From Byssothecium circinans (lineage: Eukaryota; Ascomycota; Dothideomycetes; Pleosporales; Massarinaceae): a DNA stretch of 64,000 nucleotides. The notes beneath the pieces are model-generated. The model was not told the DNA's origin. It searched no databases and saw nothing but the letters and a program-made list of their open reading frames with translations. The DNA is taken from contig ML976979.1 of assembly GCA_010015675.1 (NCBI GenBank), forward strand, positions 45,815 through 109,814, read 5' to 3'. Both the position numbers and the translations under genes were made by a program. Positions within the stretch are counted from its first letter, which is position 1; each line of letters starts with the position of its first letter. Shown here in pieces: positions 34,501 through 46,027 of the stretch.

Positions 34501-35552
34501 CATCGTCGAAGGTGGCAGCCATATTGCTCAGTAATTCGAGTAGATCTTCTTTCTCCGGACAGTTCTTTAATTGATGCGATGGTTGTAATGTGAAATAATA
34601 CCTCCTAAGTAGTTCAAAGCTTGCCTCATTTTGTTGTGCGATTTGAGAAGCAAGGGTACCAAGGATATTGATGATGACTTGGCTCTTAGGAGCCTTATAA
34701 TCACAATAGAAGAAGGCGACCGCACGGCGAGGGTTTGCGTCAGCTAGAGCCATACAGTCTTGGATGACTAAGCCCGAGAGGACAGTTTTACCCGCACCGG
34801 GGATACCGCTCAGCCAGAGTGTAGTACCTGTTCCTTCTATCCATGTCGAAAAGTTTGGATCGTCTTTTAGCCAGAACCCCGACGTTGGGTGACGCAACTT
34901 CACGCTCGTGCGAAAGTTGGGTTGTGGATTGACAAAAAGAAAGTGGTCCAGAATGCGTTGCTGTACAATATCGAGAGATATTCGAGTCTCAATTTGCTCC
35001 CTGTTGCGGAGCCTCAGATCCAGATCCTTGAGTTGTCGCGATACGTTTTCTTGAAGCGAAAGACATTGCAACAGTGTCGTTAAACTATCCGCAGTGAGCG
35101 CAAAGCTCAGGTTGTTTCGCTGTTTGCGCAGTTCCTCGACGTAAACGACTATGTTGATCGATTTGAAAGGCCATGCCAATTTTTGCATGTTCTTACGAAG
35201 CCTACCGAGATCAGAGAGCCCAACGCGGTTTAGTTGCTCATTGAGCTTGTGAAGAGTAGCTAAGCACGAGTTGATGTGATCTAATCGGATAGAAGAGGCG
35301 AAGGTACTGTCCAGCTCCAGATCTTCGGCAACCAAACGAAGGTTATGTCTGGAAATGTTAGCTGAGGCTAAGGAGTAAAGAGCCAAGAGCTTACAGCACT
35401 GCATTAAGACCCGCAACCTCATTCTTCAAATCCAGAATCTCCTTCTCAGCGTTCTTCGCCTCTCTGATATAGCGGTAGAGCTTCCGGAAGAGGGCATCAC
35501 TAAGTGATATCAACCCAGCAATGGAGCCGGCGACAGAAAGTGGATCAGCCAT
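28566..35552 (-). CDS. NACHT-ankyrin STAND receptor (NLR-like), frame interrupted
   Basis: Intracellular NTPase-ankyrin receptor of the type used in fungal self/non-self recognition. It begins MADPLSVAGSIAGLISL, typical of fungal STAND N-domains. NACHT follows, with Walker A GIPGAGKT near 34.8 kb and Walker B IIVDGVDEC near 34.5 kb. The winged-helix-like part (FRWVSCQLDYL) and many ankyrin units (GYTPLHLAASS, GRTPLHCAASLG) come after. Exons are about 35552-35395, 35348-34191, 34066-33198, 33006-32815, 32758-29911 and 29757-28566, roughly 2,138 codons. Two problems exist: an in-frame TGA at 32051-32049 inside an ankyrin unit, and a 32814-32759 splice that keeps frame only with a poor acceptor (GAAGAG). 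It is either a decaying gene, two adjacent genes, a readthrough locus or a sequence error. Domain identity is secure; integrity is not. Confidence 0.8.
32049..32051 (-). other. in-frame TGA stop inside ankyrin region
   Basis: The frame reads ...DWKEDW, TGA, LLHYAVAQG..., with clear ankyrin coding on both sides. Without the stop the exon is open for 2.8 kb. The next base is C, a context known to weaken UGA termination. No donor-acceptor pair removes it without deleting ankyrin consensus. Confidence 0.9.
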
Positions 35553-36137
35553 TCGGTATTCGAAGATTGCGCGCGTGTCGTAGACAAAATACGACTAGAG
35601 GGTTGCGCTGACCATCTTAACGGTTTTGGAGACGGGAAGGCTACCACCAAAACAACATTCAACCCCGCCGGCTTGGCTGCAGGTGCTGAAGGCAAGTAAG
35701 CAAGCTCTGCGTAAATGAGTGGTGTGACGCTCACTTCGCATGAAATGCTTTCGTTGATCGGCATGCTTCCTGCAGGTGAGATGGTGATTCTTGCAGCAAG
35801 GCTGAGGTTGATCGTCGATCGATTGGGAGCGAGGCAATGAAGGACTTAGACTGCTTTGTCATCCCCATGTCGAAATCAAACAGTGGCCAGCCTCGTTGAG
35901 CTCTTTGAAAGGAGCGCTGCACGCCTGAATGAAGATGAGAAGAGAGTTGTGAAGATGGACTGAGTCGGTGAGGGATGGAAAAGTGAAGTTTCCGATGCAA
36001 CACCAACACCTGGCCCGTGCGCATCTCCTCATTCCAACCTCAATACCCACCCCTTCCCCGTCTCCCTCTTTACTTCCACACAGTGATTAAAACACCAACC
36101 AAATAAGCAGAGTATATTTTCCATACCAAACTCCACG
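35553..36137. other. intergenic, upstream of the NACHT gene
   Basis: 585 bp containing the NACHT-gene promoter and the 3' end of the F-box gene. The small minus-strand frames here have no recognisable features. Confidence 0.55.
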
Positions 36138-38182
36138 CTAAAACCTCGCATCAAACTCCACAGTATCCAACCCCCAGATTTCAATCCCCTCCACCTCCGC
36201 CCTATCCACCCTCTGAATCCACCTAATAGGCCCCATCTTCTTCCCATTAATTTCCTTCTCCCCGCCTCCCCCATCCGTCCCACCAACACTTGTCCTCACC
36301 ACTCCCCCAAGCTTAAACACAATCTCTCCCATGCCAAAATACTTGAGGCCCATATACTCTGGTTTCCAAAGCTCTCTGGCCAACATGAATGAATGCATAT
36401 CGGAACCAAATCTCACGACTTGCTCAGCCAATGGACTCCCGGGTTCTACTAGGATGCGGATGGCCCAGAGGTTGGGGCACAGGGCGATGGTCTGGCGGAG
36501 GGATTCGAGAGGGGGAATGTTGCAGGCGAAGCCTAATTGTTCGAGATTGGGGCATGTCTGGCAGATTTTGTACAGGGCGGATGAGGAAAGTTGCCAGCGG
36601 TCGGAGAGAAGGAGGTGCCGCATTGTGCGGTGGTTGGATTGGATGACGGCAAGGTATTCTCCGGCCAAGGACTTGCATTGGGATTCTAAGATTGGGGTTC
36701 CGATGGGGGTTTCATTCGCTGTTCCGGTCCCGTTGGTGGGGGCACCGTTTGTAGCGACTGAGGGTGTGCTGCCAGCTGGCGATGTTGGTGACTGCTCTGT
36801 ACTAGCACTCTTTGAGGGCGACCGTTTGCTTCTCGACTGGCTCACCAGATACAGCCTCTCCAATCCGCGGCAACTGTACAGCACCTTAACATGCTCTTTG
36901 TCTGTGTTGTTGATCCTCATCATCTTCAAGTTGGACAGTATACTCGGAGCCTTGTTCACCCTCCACGTATTGTCTAAAAACACATTCATGGGATTCGACG
37001 AGCCCAAACTATCGATCATGGTCACCTCCTGTAACATGGTATTGTCGAATACATGTTCGAAACCTTCGCCCGGGTTCCGTGTATACAGATTGTAGAATGC
37101 GAGGCGTTTGAGCGGTATACGGTGATTCGCCGCGATACACCGCCCGAAGTAGTTGAGCAGATCCACAGACTCTTCGCTCGTTTCGCGCATGCGTGGTGAC
37201 CAATGGAGTTTTAAATTTGCGAGCTTTTTGGAAGTGAGGAGGACGAGGGATATGCTGTCAGGGTAGCACAGAGGATCTATGTCGTATACGATGAGCGATG
37301 TGAGGTTCGGTAACGGAGGCACTACGGTCGTCGGCCGTGGTATTCGTCTGGATGGGCAGCGTAGTATAAGCGACGTTAGTGATAGCTTGTGCATTAGCCC
37401 CTCGTAAACCGTCTGCAAAGGCTTCGTGTTCAATTCCCACGCGAAAGCTGTCAAGTTCGTCATCTTGTCCAGCGCTGCGCGCATTACGACCTGCAGCATC
37501 ATGCTGTTATCAGGCACCCGCCCCTTCGTGTATTCATCTATATCGTGTTCCCTCCATTCTCCCACCACTCGGAAGGTCTTTATATATTCGGAAAACTTGC
37601 GCGACACAAGAGTGTTCAACCCCATAGCGAACGGGCTACCACCGCCAAAGCCAACAGGCCGGTCATCGATGTAGCGAATTTCCGAGTAAGAGCGGAGTGT
37701 GACGCTCTCGTAGAGGCGCGGGAGGGTCATGTAGTAGAGGAGGCGGGAAGTGCGCGTTATGCGCGCCAGGTCGGCGGCATCGTCGAGCTGAGCTACGGTT
37801 AGCCATAGTGTCCTGCATGTATTGAACTCATCACTGTACGTACATATTCCAATATTAACTGAATGAGATGCAAAGGGAGCTCCTTTCCCATGCCAGCATT
37901 TGCATGACTCCTCGCCGGACTGGTAAACCATCCATGCCGTGGGGCCGTTATAGGCGTATCATGTGGAGGAGGTATAAGTGAAGTAGCCACTCTGGCCGTC
38001 GTTGTAGCCGACATGCGAGCTGATGTTGAGGACTGAGGCATTTTGGCGAATGAAGAAGTCGCACTTTCGTCAGCAGCGGATGCCAAACAGAGCAAAGGCT
38101 CGTAGCGGGACGGGGAAGATGTTCCCAACCCCATCGTCATTTTTCGGAGCTTCGATAATAATACTGCCACCCTCCGCCGCAT
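36138..38182 (-). CDS. F-box protein with leucine-rich region
   Basis: Probable SCF substrate adaptor that would bind Skp1 through its F-box. Two exons joined by intron 37843-37788 (GTACGT...GGCTAACC...CAG) give 662 aa. Splicing creates the continuous F-box ELPLHLIQLILEY + LDDAADLARITRTSR at about residues 100-135; unspliced, the box is broken. Downstream are LRR-like segments (LTSLILRCPS, LKRLAFYNLY, LERLYLVSQS, LEQLGFACNIPPL). These are interrupted by a Ser/Thr/Pro/Gly-rich insertion of about 55 residues, then a beta-rich C-terminus. The first 95 residues are Ser/Thr-rich. An in-frame stop lies just before ATG 38182, but a later Met (near 38140) could also serve. The substrate is unknown. 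Confidence 0.85.
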
Positions 38183-38452
38183 TTGTCCGCGCTAGACCCC
38201 TGTTAGGATGTAGCCGAGCGACCAGTCAGTAAAAGGCTTAGCTTCTGACGACGACACCCACATGCTTTTGTAATCATCGTAGCCATTGGGATCTCGAGCT
38301 CGTGCTATCTCCACGTGCCTTCGCCTTCCGACTCTTCCGTTTCCGTGGTACTTATTCGTTCTGCCATCTGTCCACAACCCACCCCCACAGTACAGAAGGT
38401 ATCGCATCTCCGCCAAGCCATGTGCGTGAAATCGGTTTCAATTCAGAAAGTT

Positions 38453-40362
38453 TTAAGTCGGAGAAACCTCTCCTCGCTGGTAATACCAAGGCTCCCTATC
38501 CCCATACTTCTCTCCAGGATACACAAATGGCACGTCTACAGTGCCCTCAAAAACACTCATAGGCGGAACCTCACTCTTTGGCATAGCCTTCAGCTTCTCC
38601 TCGGGGACAGGCACTACAACACCACACTCCCAATTCCTGAGCAACGAAATGGCCTCCTTCCCACTCTTTAACGTCTTCTGCACCCCCCACGCTGCTTCGG
38701 AAAGGTTCGCCGATCCAACGTACACCCATGCGACAGGCGTCCCGTCCTTCTTGTAGCCCCGCGCGAATAGCAGTTTGTTATGCGAGAGCATACCCGGGCG
38801 CGTAGACTTGTAGTCGCGGAAGCATTGGCGAGGAAACGTAGGCGCGTCGTACCAGCCGCGATTCAGGGTAATGATGCCGCCACAATCGGGGCCACCTGTA
38901 CTGTTCACGACCGTCTCCTCAGTAGGAAAGTAGATGCGAAAGTGATCGACGACATTAGTCTGTGGTTGGGTCAATGGCGTGAGCCCGCGCGCTGCTTGAT
39001 ATATCTGTTCTAGCAGGGGTACTTTCAGAGCTCCCAGCGAGGACGTTACGTAGTCGATTTCGAGCTTGTCGATTTGATCGAGCTTGAGGTTGCGTATGGT
39101 TTTCGCAAGACACGGGAGACCGGTACGAGTACGTTCAGGTCCTGACTTCACTCCAGCGCTATTGGAAAATTAGCGATGGCTTGTTTTTCAGCCAAGGTCG
39201 GTGAAGCGCTGCCAAGGTATTCCTCAGGACTAGGCACTTACATCGAGTGAACGAAACCAATGTTCTTGGTCTCTGAGAAATCGAACTTTAACACCCCTTC
39301 AACGACGTTTGAAGGAACGTCCTGGGCCTTGAGATACTGTACCAAGCTCTTTCCAAATTCCGTCTCGAGCTCTGCAGCAGGACCTTTCGGTCGTCGTGGT
39401 AGATCGATCAAGAAGACCGTGTTCTCCATCACTCCAGGCTGCAACGACGAGCCGTCGGCGTCTTTGTTGGTCTCGCCCCAGTCAAATTTGATCATATTTG
39501 CCGTCGACACGACTACTCTCAAATGCCCTTCCTTGTGAAATAGTAGCATCAGCTTCCCATGCATGTTCTGCGTCTGGCCAGGCAAAGGTGGGAAATGCAT
39601 CTTAAAATTCGGGATATTCGCGTCTTTTGCTTCTTGACGGAGCTTGTCGCGAACATCTTCTCCTCGCGACTTTCCACACATGATCCAGATCTGCTTAACC
39701 GTGTAAGGGTCGAGATGATCCCCCATGAGCCATGGATTGTCCCATTGAAATGCGCTGAGAATGGCGATGTTGAGTGAGGATGCTTGAAGGACTTCGTCAA
39801 TGGTGATATCGTTGGAGCGCGGGTGCTTGTTTGCCCAAGTGCGTTTTACAACGCCATTTGGGTACTCTAATCCCGTAGAAGCACTAGCGATGCGGTGGTA
39901 TGTTGACATATGTTTCTTGCTCTCGTGCTTTGGATCGCTCTGCACGACTTGCTTCGATGGCCTTTCCGGAGAAACGCTCCGCTTCCTTTTCCCCAATCTC
40001 TCGAGACGCTCCTGCTCCATAGCTTTGCGATCTAATCCTAGTATTCCAGACGGCTTCGAGGTTTCTGTGCTAGAGGAGCTCCCTGATTGTGTTTGAGCAG
40101 ATGCGCCGTCTACTGTGGTCGTGGATTTGGCATACTGCGAAGATAGTGACGGTGTAGAGCCGGCTTGTGAGGCCATGACTGGACCTGATGGACGTGTAGT
40201 TTTTCCCTGAGGTTCACCGAGTGAAAGAGCGAGGGCGCGGCGCATGTCCTCATCCACCTCATCGTCGGATGTGAGGTCCACAACGGCATCATTGCTTGCT
40301 GCATCAGCGAGGGACATTGCGATAGCGCGTTTGATCTCTTCGTCATCATCCGAAGAAGCCAT
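38453..40362 (-). CDS. TDP1: tyrosyl-DNA phosphodiesterase 1
   Basis: Removes stalled topoisomerase I peptides and other adducts from DNA 3' ends; nuclear repair enzyme of the PLD superfamily. Two exons (intron 39241-39159) give 608 aa. Both HKN motifs are present: MHGKLMLLFHKEG with VSTANM, and SHNKLLFARG with YVGSANLS. AFQWDNPWL matches the start of the catalytic domain. The intron is placed by restoring FVHSIAGVKSG. Ahead of the catalytic domain are two UIM-like ubiquitin-binding helices (DEEIKRAIAMSLADA and DEDMRRALALSLGEP) in the first 55 residues, then a Ser/Thr-rich linker with a basic patch (GKRKRS) that could be a nuclear signal. Confidence 0.94.
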
Positions 40363-41173
40363 GGCGTGACCTGCATGGGTCAGATTTAGATGGGAAATGT
40401 CAAGAGGTGTTGTTGGTGAAGAGATCCGGATGGCGCTGAGTGACGAAACACGTTTTGCGCTCGAGGCGCGCTGTCACGTCGGCACGTGAAGACGCCGGGA
40501 TCATGGCCAGGCTTAGTCATCAGAAATGTCAATCTCAACGTCGTTGAAGACCGGAATCAAGACTCACCACCAACGTCACACGCTCCACGGCCCTCGCCCC
40601 CCCGTTGTCAGTATCTGTCTCTGTCTATATATGAGCTGAAAGAGCTTTCCATATATGCTCCGACGCCATCCGCCCGCATTTCCCGCGCTTTCCACGACAG
40701 TTTCGCTTCTCTGCCGCCATCGGTGGTATGAGTCCAACGACACACAGTATAGGCGTTGATTGGCAAAATGATAGGGGGCTGTTCTTGCAGTTTTAAGGCA
40801 AGGGCGGGACACACGCAGTCAGACTCCATAGGGGGCGCTGGCATTAAGCGGAAAACCGCGGAAGATAAGGAGAAGATTGTCTGGGTACTTGTTGGAGTAC
40901 TTCCGCGATATCCCCAAAGAAAGAAACTAAAAAGGCACATGAAAAGTGCTCCGCCTCGGGCATGCATTCCGACTGGGCTTTTCCCTAATGATTAATCTAT
41001 CATGACCGAACATTCTTCGAATGCTAGAGGTGGAAGCATGGTGGCATGTCAGGTGCTCAGCACTGAACGACGACCTGATCAAGTACTCGCGAAGCCGAAG
41101 ATTCATAGTCGCTATGGTGTTGGCTTGGTTGTTTTATATGAACAACTCAATTTGCTACAGACTAAGGATTTTC
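40363..41173. other. intergenic, no gene seen
   Basis: Holds the TDP1 promoter (near 40363-40600) and the 3' region of URM1. No supported gene. Confidence 0.6.
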
Positions 41174-41598
41174 TCAACCCCCGTGCAGTGTTGACACAAA
41201 CAGGATGCTGTCTCCATCTTTCAGCTCGTATTGGTCTTCTCCCTCCAACTCCCAATCGGCATCGTTGATGAGGACGAGAATGCCCGGACGTCTGAAGTCA
41301 ATCAATAAAATCTCTCATAATTTCATGGGCGGCACTTACACGGTGCCGTCAAGGATAAATAACTCTTTCCTCGGGTCTTTCATCACTTTGTCGCACATGT
41401 GTTTGACTAGGAATGCCACGTTTGATGCTGCCCCGGTATCGTCCTTTGTGGGAATCTTCAAAGACAGCTTCCGCTCATTGTCGAAGAGCATTTCCAGCCC
41501 TCCGCTGTGGTGTGTTAGTGTCATCAAAGTAGAGGGGTTTTGATCTCGCACCTGAACTCAACTGTTATCGACACCTCATCTTTGTTCGCGTCGGACAT
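41174..41598 (-). CDS. URM1: ubiquitin-related modifier Urm1
   Basis: Small sulfur carrier and protein modifier. Activated by Uba4, it carries the thiocarboxylate sulfur used for 2-thiolation of tRNA wobble U34 and can also be conjugated to proteins. Three short exons (introns 41551-41505 and 41339-41292) give 109 aa. Features: [15 protein letters not shown] at the start, [33 protein letters not shown], and the ending FVSTLHGG with the obligate C-terminal Gly-Gly. No exon is longer than 165 bp, so only splicing reveals the gene. It is divergent from ELP2 across 359 bp. Confidence 0.96.
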
Positions 41599-41957
41599 TG
41601 GAGCAACGTAGTAAATATTTTCGTGGTGGACGACGGTAACAGTCTTTCGGTCCTCAAGCTGCGGGACGGCGCTAGATCGAGTTAGGTATGCTAAACGAGC
41701 CTAGTGCGACACCCCCGGTCTTCGGTTTAGGTTTTTGCCTAGTCCATAATATTCGAGCTCCTTCACAACATCGAACGTCGATGTAGTGAAGTCACATATT
41801 TTGCTACTGCTTACCTGGCTACGCTAGCAGCAGAGCCTTCTTTTCGTGTATGCGGACATCCATATAAGTTTCCCGTTTCCTCCATCTCAATCAAAGATTG
41901 CCGGCGTCGATAACTACTTGCTACACTCGTAGCGTGACCCCAACACTCCTCCACCAG
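41599..41957. promoter_or_regulatory. shared divergent promoter URM1 / ELP2
   Basis: The 359-bp gap between the two start codons holds no frame of interest and must serve both genes. AT-rich patches (TAAATATTTTCG on the URM1 side) are visible, but I cannot assign factor sites. Confidence 0.55.
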
Positions 41958-44410
41958 ATGAATGTGACACTAGAGTTTGCTTCTATCGGCGGAAACAGGC
42001 ATCCTGCTTCCGCCGATTGGGACGTGTACGGTTCGAAGCTCTTGGCGTCCGGTGCCGGCAACTCTATCGCCCTGTGGGATCCTTCGGTAGGTACCACACA
42101 CCCTCCAAGTAATGCGTTCTGACTAATACCGTGTAGGACTCTAACTTGCATGGCGTCACATCTATCCTTAATAGCCACACCGATGTTGTGAACGCGGTCA
42201 ATTTCTTCCCAACAGGTACATCCGAAGTCAGCGTCCTTATAAGCGGTGCTGCCGACCATTCTCTACGAATATGGCGCCACGCCCGCGGTGCCGAATCTCA
42301 ATTTGAGTCTATCAAGACTCTTACAGAACACAAGGGATCTATCACGAGGATAGCAACTTTGGCACACTCAAATCTATTTGCAACCGGAGCCTCTGATGGC
42401 ACAGTCAAAATCTGGAACATGGTTCACGATTCTGGGTTTGCCTCCATCGACGTCGAACCTGTCCAAACCATTCCTTTGACGCCACGATACTTCCCTCTCG
42501 CGATAGCGTTGGCAACCCTAGATGAATCATCCACGGTTCTAGCAGTTGCCGGTACAAGCAACAGCATCCACATCTTCGTTTCAAAAGACGACCAATTTCA
42601 ACTTGCAGCCACTCTTACCGGACACGAGGGGTGGATACGAGCGCTAGATTTCACGCGGGAAACACCCGACGAGAACAGCGATCTACTGTTAGCATCCGCA
42701 AGCCAAGACAAGTACATTCGACTATGGCGTCTACATCGAGGTGAAGAACTTCCAGCAGTAAGCAGTGCGCTCAATGATCCCACTCTCGGTCTCTTGGGAA
42801 GGTCATTATCGAACAAAGCGCATCGATTTGCTTCCGCAACGTCGACGTACTCCGTCACTTTCGAAGCTTTGCTTCTTGGCCACGAAGATCGGATATACAC
42901 ATCCTCCTGGCGGCGCAGAGAAGGTAAACTCCAGCTTTTATCGACGTCCGAGGATAGCTCAATCGCCATCTGGGAAGCTGATCCTGCGTCTGGTGTCTGG
43001 GTCTGCATTACACGATTAGGCGAGATTAGTGCGCAAAAGGGCTCGACCAGCGCCACAGGGAGTGCTGGAGGTTTTTGGATAGGGCTATGGTCGCCTGACG
43101 GTAACTCTGTTGTGTCACTTGGCCGGACTGGGAGTTGGCGAAAATGGACGTATGAGGCATCAAAAGACATGTGGGCTCAGCAGGTGGCAATAACTGGTCA
43201 CGTGAAGGAGGTCAAAGGGGTTTGCTGGTCAAGAGATGGCACATATATTCTATCGACGGGCTCCGACCAAACGACAAGGCTCTATTCTGAGTGGAAGCGA
43301 GACTCGGGCTCATCGTGGCATGAGTTTTCACGACCTCAAATACATGGATACGATCTCAACTGCATCGACTGTGTCACTAATACACAGTTCATCACTGGTG
43401 CCGATGAGAAACTCCTGCGCGTATTTGATGAACCGAAAGGCGTTTCAGATATGCTGAAGAAAATGTGTAAGATCGAGGCCACGACTGCTGAACTTCCAGA
43501 TGCAGCCAACATCCCTGTGCTCGGTCTGTCGAATAAAGCCATCCAGGCAGTAGGTGATGAAGAGGTGGTAGAGGATGGGAATGAAGACGAGCGTGAGGCT
43601 GTTGACCCTGCGTCAGTGGTTAGGAAGTCAACTTTGGACTTTGACCATCCACCCTTCGAAGACCACCTAGCGCGTCACTTGCTCTGGCCGGAAACCGAAA
43701 AGCTCTACGGGCACGGATATGAAATCTCAGCAGTAGCTGTCAGCAACGATGGCGGCTTAGTAGCAACGGCATGTCGAGCGAGTTCTATAGACCACGCGGT
43801 CATCCGCTTGTACGATACAAAGGAGTGGCCGGAGATCAAGCCGCCACTTAAAGCTCATTCGCTCACGGTCACGGCGCTTCAATTCTCTCACGACGACAAA
43901 TATCTGCTCAGCACTGGTCGAGATCGCCAGTGGGTTATTTGGGAACGCAGTGCAGAGTCAACGTACGCATTGAAGCATTCCAACCCCAAAGGCCACACCC
44001 GCATGATCCTCGGCGCCGCATGGACCCCTTTACAACAGTCGGTCTTTCTGACCGCCGGTAGAGACAAAAGTGTGAAGATATGGGAGATCACCAACGACGG
44101 GGTCCAACTCAAGGGCACGGTTCCTGCCACAGCAGCCGTCACAGCCGTTTCCTGCAATCGCCATCTCTCACAGGGTCGACTTCAGTTCGCTTTCGGTATG
44201 GAAAACGGACAAATCAACATTTGCATGGCTTCTACCGAGGCGCTTGACAAGGTGACAGTCACCACTGTCAATGCCGAGCTCTCGCCAGCGAAAGGTATTA
44301 ATCAAATTTCATGGCGACCCGTGCGGGGTGACTTGAAACAGCAAATTGCAGTCGCGAGTGATGACTCCTCGGTTCGAATTTACAACGTTGTGGAGCAGAA
44401 GGAGGAGTGA
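41958..44410 (+). CDS. ELP2: Elongator subunit Elp2, WD40 protein
   Basis: Core scaffold subunit of the Elongator complex, which builds the cm5 part of mcm5s2U34 on tRNAs in the cytoplasm. Two exons (intron 42087-42136) give 800 aa, the normal Elp2 length. The N-terminus EFASIGGNRHPASADWD is typical of Elp2. WD40 repeats fill the protein in two propeller-like blocks (units ending LRIWRHA, VKIWNMV, IRLWRLH, IAIWEAD, VIWERSA, VKIWEI). An Elp2-like segment near the middle, HPPFEDHLARHLLWPETEKLYGH, is here cited only in part: PPFEDHLARHLLWPE followed by KLYGHGYE. The ATG at 41958 begins the conserved N-terminus. Confidence 0.95.
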
Positions 44411-44642
44411 TATGGCAAGTATCAAGGGGGCATTGTATAGATCACTTGAGCGCCAGTGAACAGCTTCTCAGTCTTCAGCCTTCAGTCTTGCCACATGCAC
44501 AATGTATGTTCAACCGAGACTTGTGTGTGCACATAGCGACCCCTCCAAGTCCCTTTTCTATTGTAGCTCCTTCCTACATTTCTGTAGTGAACATCCCCAT
44601 ACGGAGTTCTGCACAACGTGGAATATAACGCCGTATATCAAA

Positions 44643-45587
44643 ATGATAGAAAAGCTACTTTTTTCCGCACGCCATTCAAACGCGAACTCGATCCATGCGC
44701 TCACTAACAAAACCTATCTGCCCATCAAGCTCGCAGGCACAGGTACAGCAGCCGATGTATGGTACTGTGCCAAAACCACAGACATCGCACAGAAGCACCC
44801 ATTGCCTTCTATCCCAGCTAACCTCCCAACAGACTTCACAGCCTTCCCTACCATCTACGCAGTCAAAATCCCCCGCAGAGGAAAACACTATACCCTCTCA
44901 ACCGAAATCAGCACTCTAACCCGCATCGCCACAGCCCTCGACACCTCACCCCTATCAAAAATCTCCCCTCTTCGTCAGAATGTCCCTGCCCTCCACGCAA
45001 GAGGCACCCGTCAAGAAGACGGCGACTTCCGTTGGCTAACCACTTCAGCTGTCATCGGCCCTTGCCTGGGCAACTTTATTCCTCGCATTAACTGTGGCCC
45101 CAAAATACCGTTGCCGAGAACATTGGTGCTGAGTATTGCCCTCCAACTCAGCCAGGTTATATCTTTCCTCCACGGTCTCGAGCCGCCGATCGTGCATAAC
45201 GATGTTTTCGAACTGAATGTTATGCTCGACACGGAAAACTTAACTGCTCAGGGATTCCCGACTGTCGTGCTCATCGACTTCGGTACCGCGTTGGAGGGGA
45301 ACAAGGCAGAGAGGAAAGCGGCTTGGGAGAGGTTGTGTTTCTTCAAGTTGATTGGGAAACTGATAAGGGTCACGGCGGGGCCGGGGACGGGGGTGGGTGA
45401 AGATGCGGAGGAGAATGTGGAGATGTGGGAGGATTTTATTGTGTTTGTGGAGAGTGTTAAGGTTATGGATGATGCTCGGTCGTTTGAGGAGTTTTGGAGG
45501 AGGTTTGGTGCGTGGATAGAGGAGGTTTTGGAGGGAATTGCGTGGGAGGAGAGGAAGACAGTGGGGTGTTTAGTGCGTTATGGGTAA
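44643..45587 (+). CDS. protein-kinase-like protein, unrecognised subfamily
   Basis: 314 aa in one exon from ATG 44643; an in-frame ATG at 44502 would add 47 residues of poor character. Kinase landmarks are in order: a glycine-loop-like LAGTGTAADVW, AVKIPR with a candidate VAIK Lys, a catalytic loop IVHNDVFELNVML where HRD is replaced by HND, and LIDFGTALEG in place of the DFG motif region. There is no clear APE motif, and the C-lobe is short and acidic. The metal-binding Asn and DFG Asp are kept, so catalysis is possible. No named family is recognised. The start lies only 232 bp beyond the ELP2 stop, in the same direction. Confidence 0.72.
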   Translation: MIEKLLFSARHSNANSIHALTNKTYLPIKLAGTGTAADVWYCAKTTDIAQKHPLPSIPANLPTDFTAFPTIYAVKIPRRGKHYTLSTEISTLTRIATALDTSPLSKISPLRQNVPALHARGTRQEDGDFRWLTTSAVIGPCLGNFIPRINCGPKIPLPRTLVLSIALQLSQVISFLHGLEPPIVHNDVFELNVMLDTENLTAQGFPTVVLIDFGTALEGNKAERKAAWERLCFFKLIGKLIRVTAGPGTGVGEDAEENVEMWEDFIVFVESVKVMDDARSFEEFWRRFGAWIEEVLEGIAWEERKTVGCLVRYG

Positions 45588-46027
45588 GTGTGGGATGCTC
45601 TGATAGATGGATAGAAAGGATTCCCGACGTCAAAAATATTATTACCTTTGAACCAAGGTTGTCTAGTTGAGACCTTGCGCTCGCCTGGTATGGAGCGTTA
45701 TTCACAAAACAAACGTCTGCCGAGTATGAGGCTTCGAGTCTGCGTCGAGGATCGTCCTTGTACACTCTTTGGTTCATGTCTTTCTACAAGAGAGCTTTCC
45801 ATCGCGCCAGCATGTTCATGCCTTGCAAGCGTCAGAACGAGATTACACTGCAAAGTCTCGACTTATTGGTGGCGTTGTGTCTCGGTTGTTTTACCACACG
45901 ATTTGCACATCGTGCCTGAAGGCTGAGGCATGACTCGCAGCTCTAATTCTCAGCTGGTGGACAGGGGTGGCCGAGTTTTGGCACAGCAGCGCTGCGCCGA
46001 CCTCCTTAAACCTTGCACCTGATCTTC
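45588..46027. other. intergenic, no gene seen
   Basis: Contains the 3' region of the kinase-like gene and the promoter of the Cys-rich surface protein gene; nothing else supported. Confidence 0.6.
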
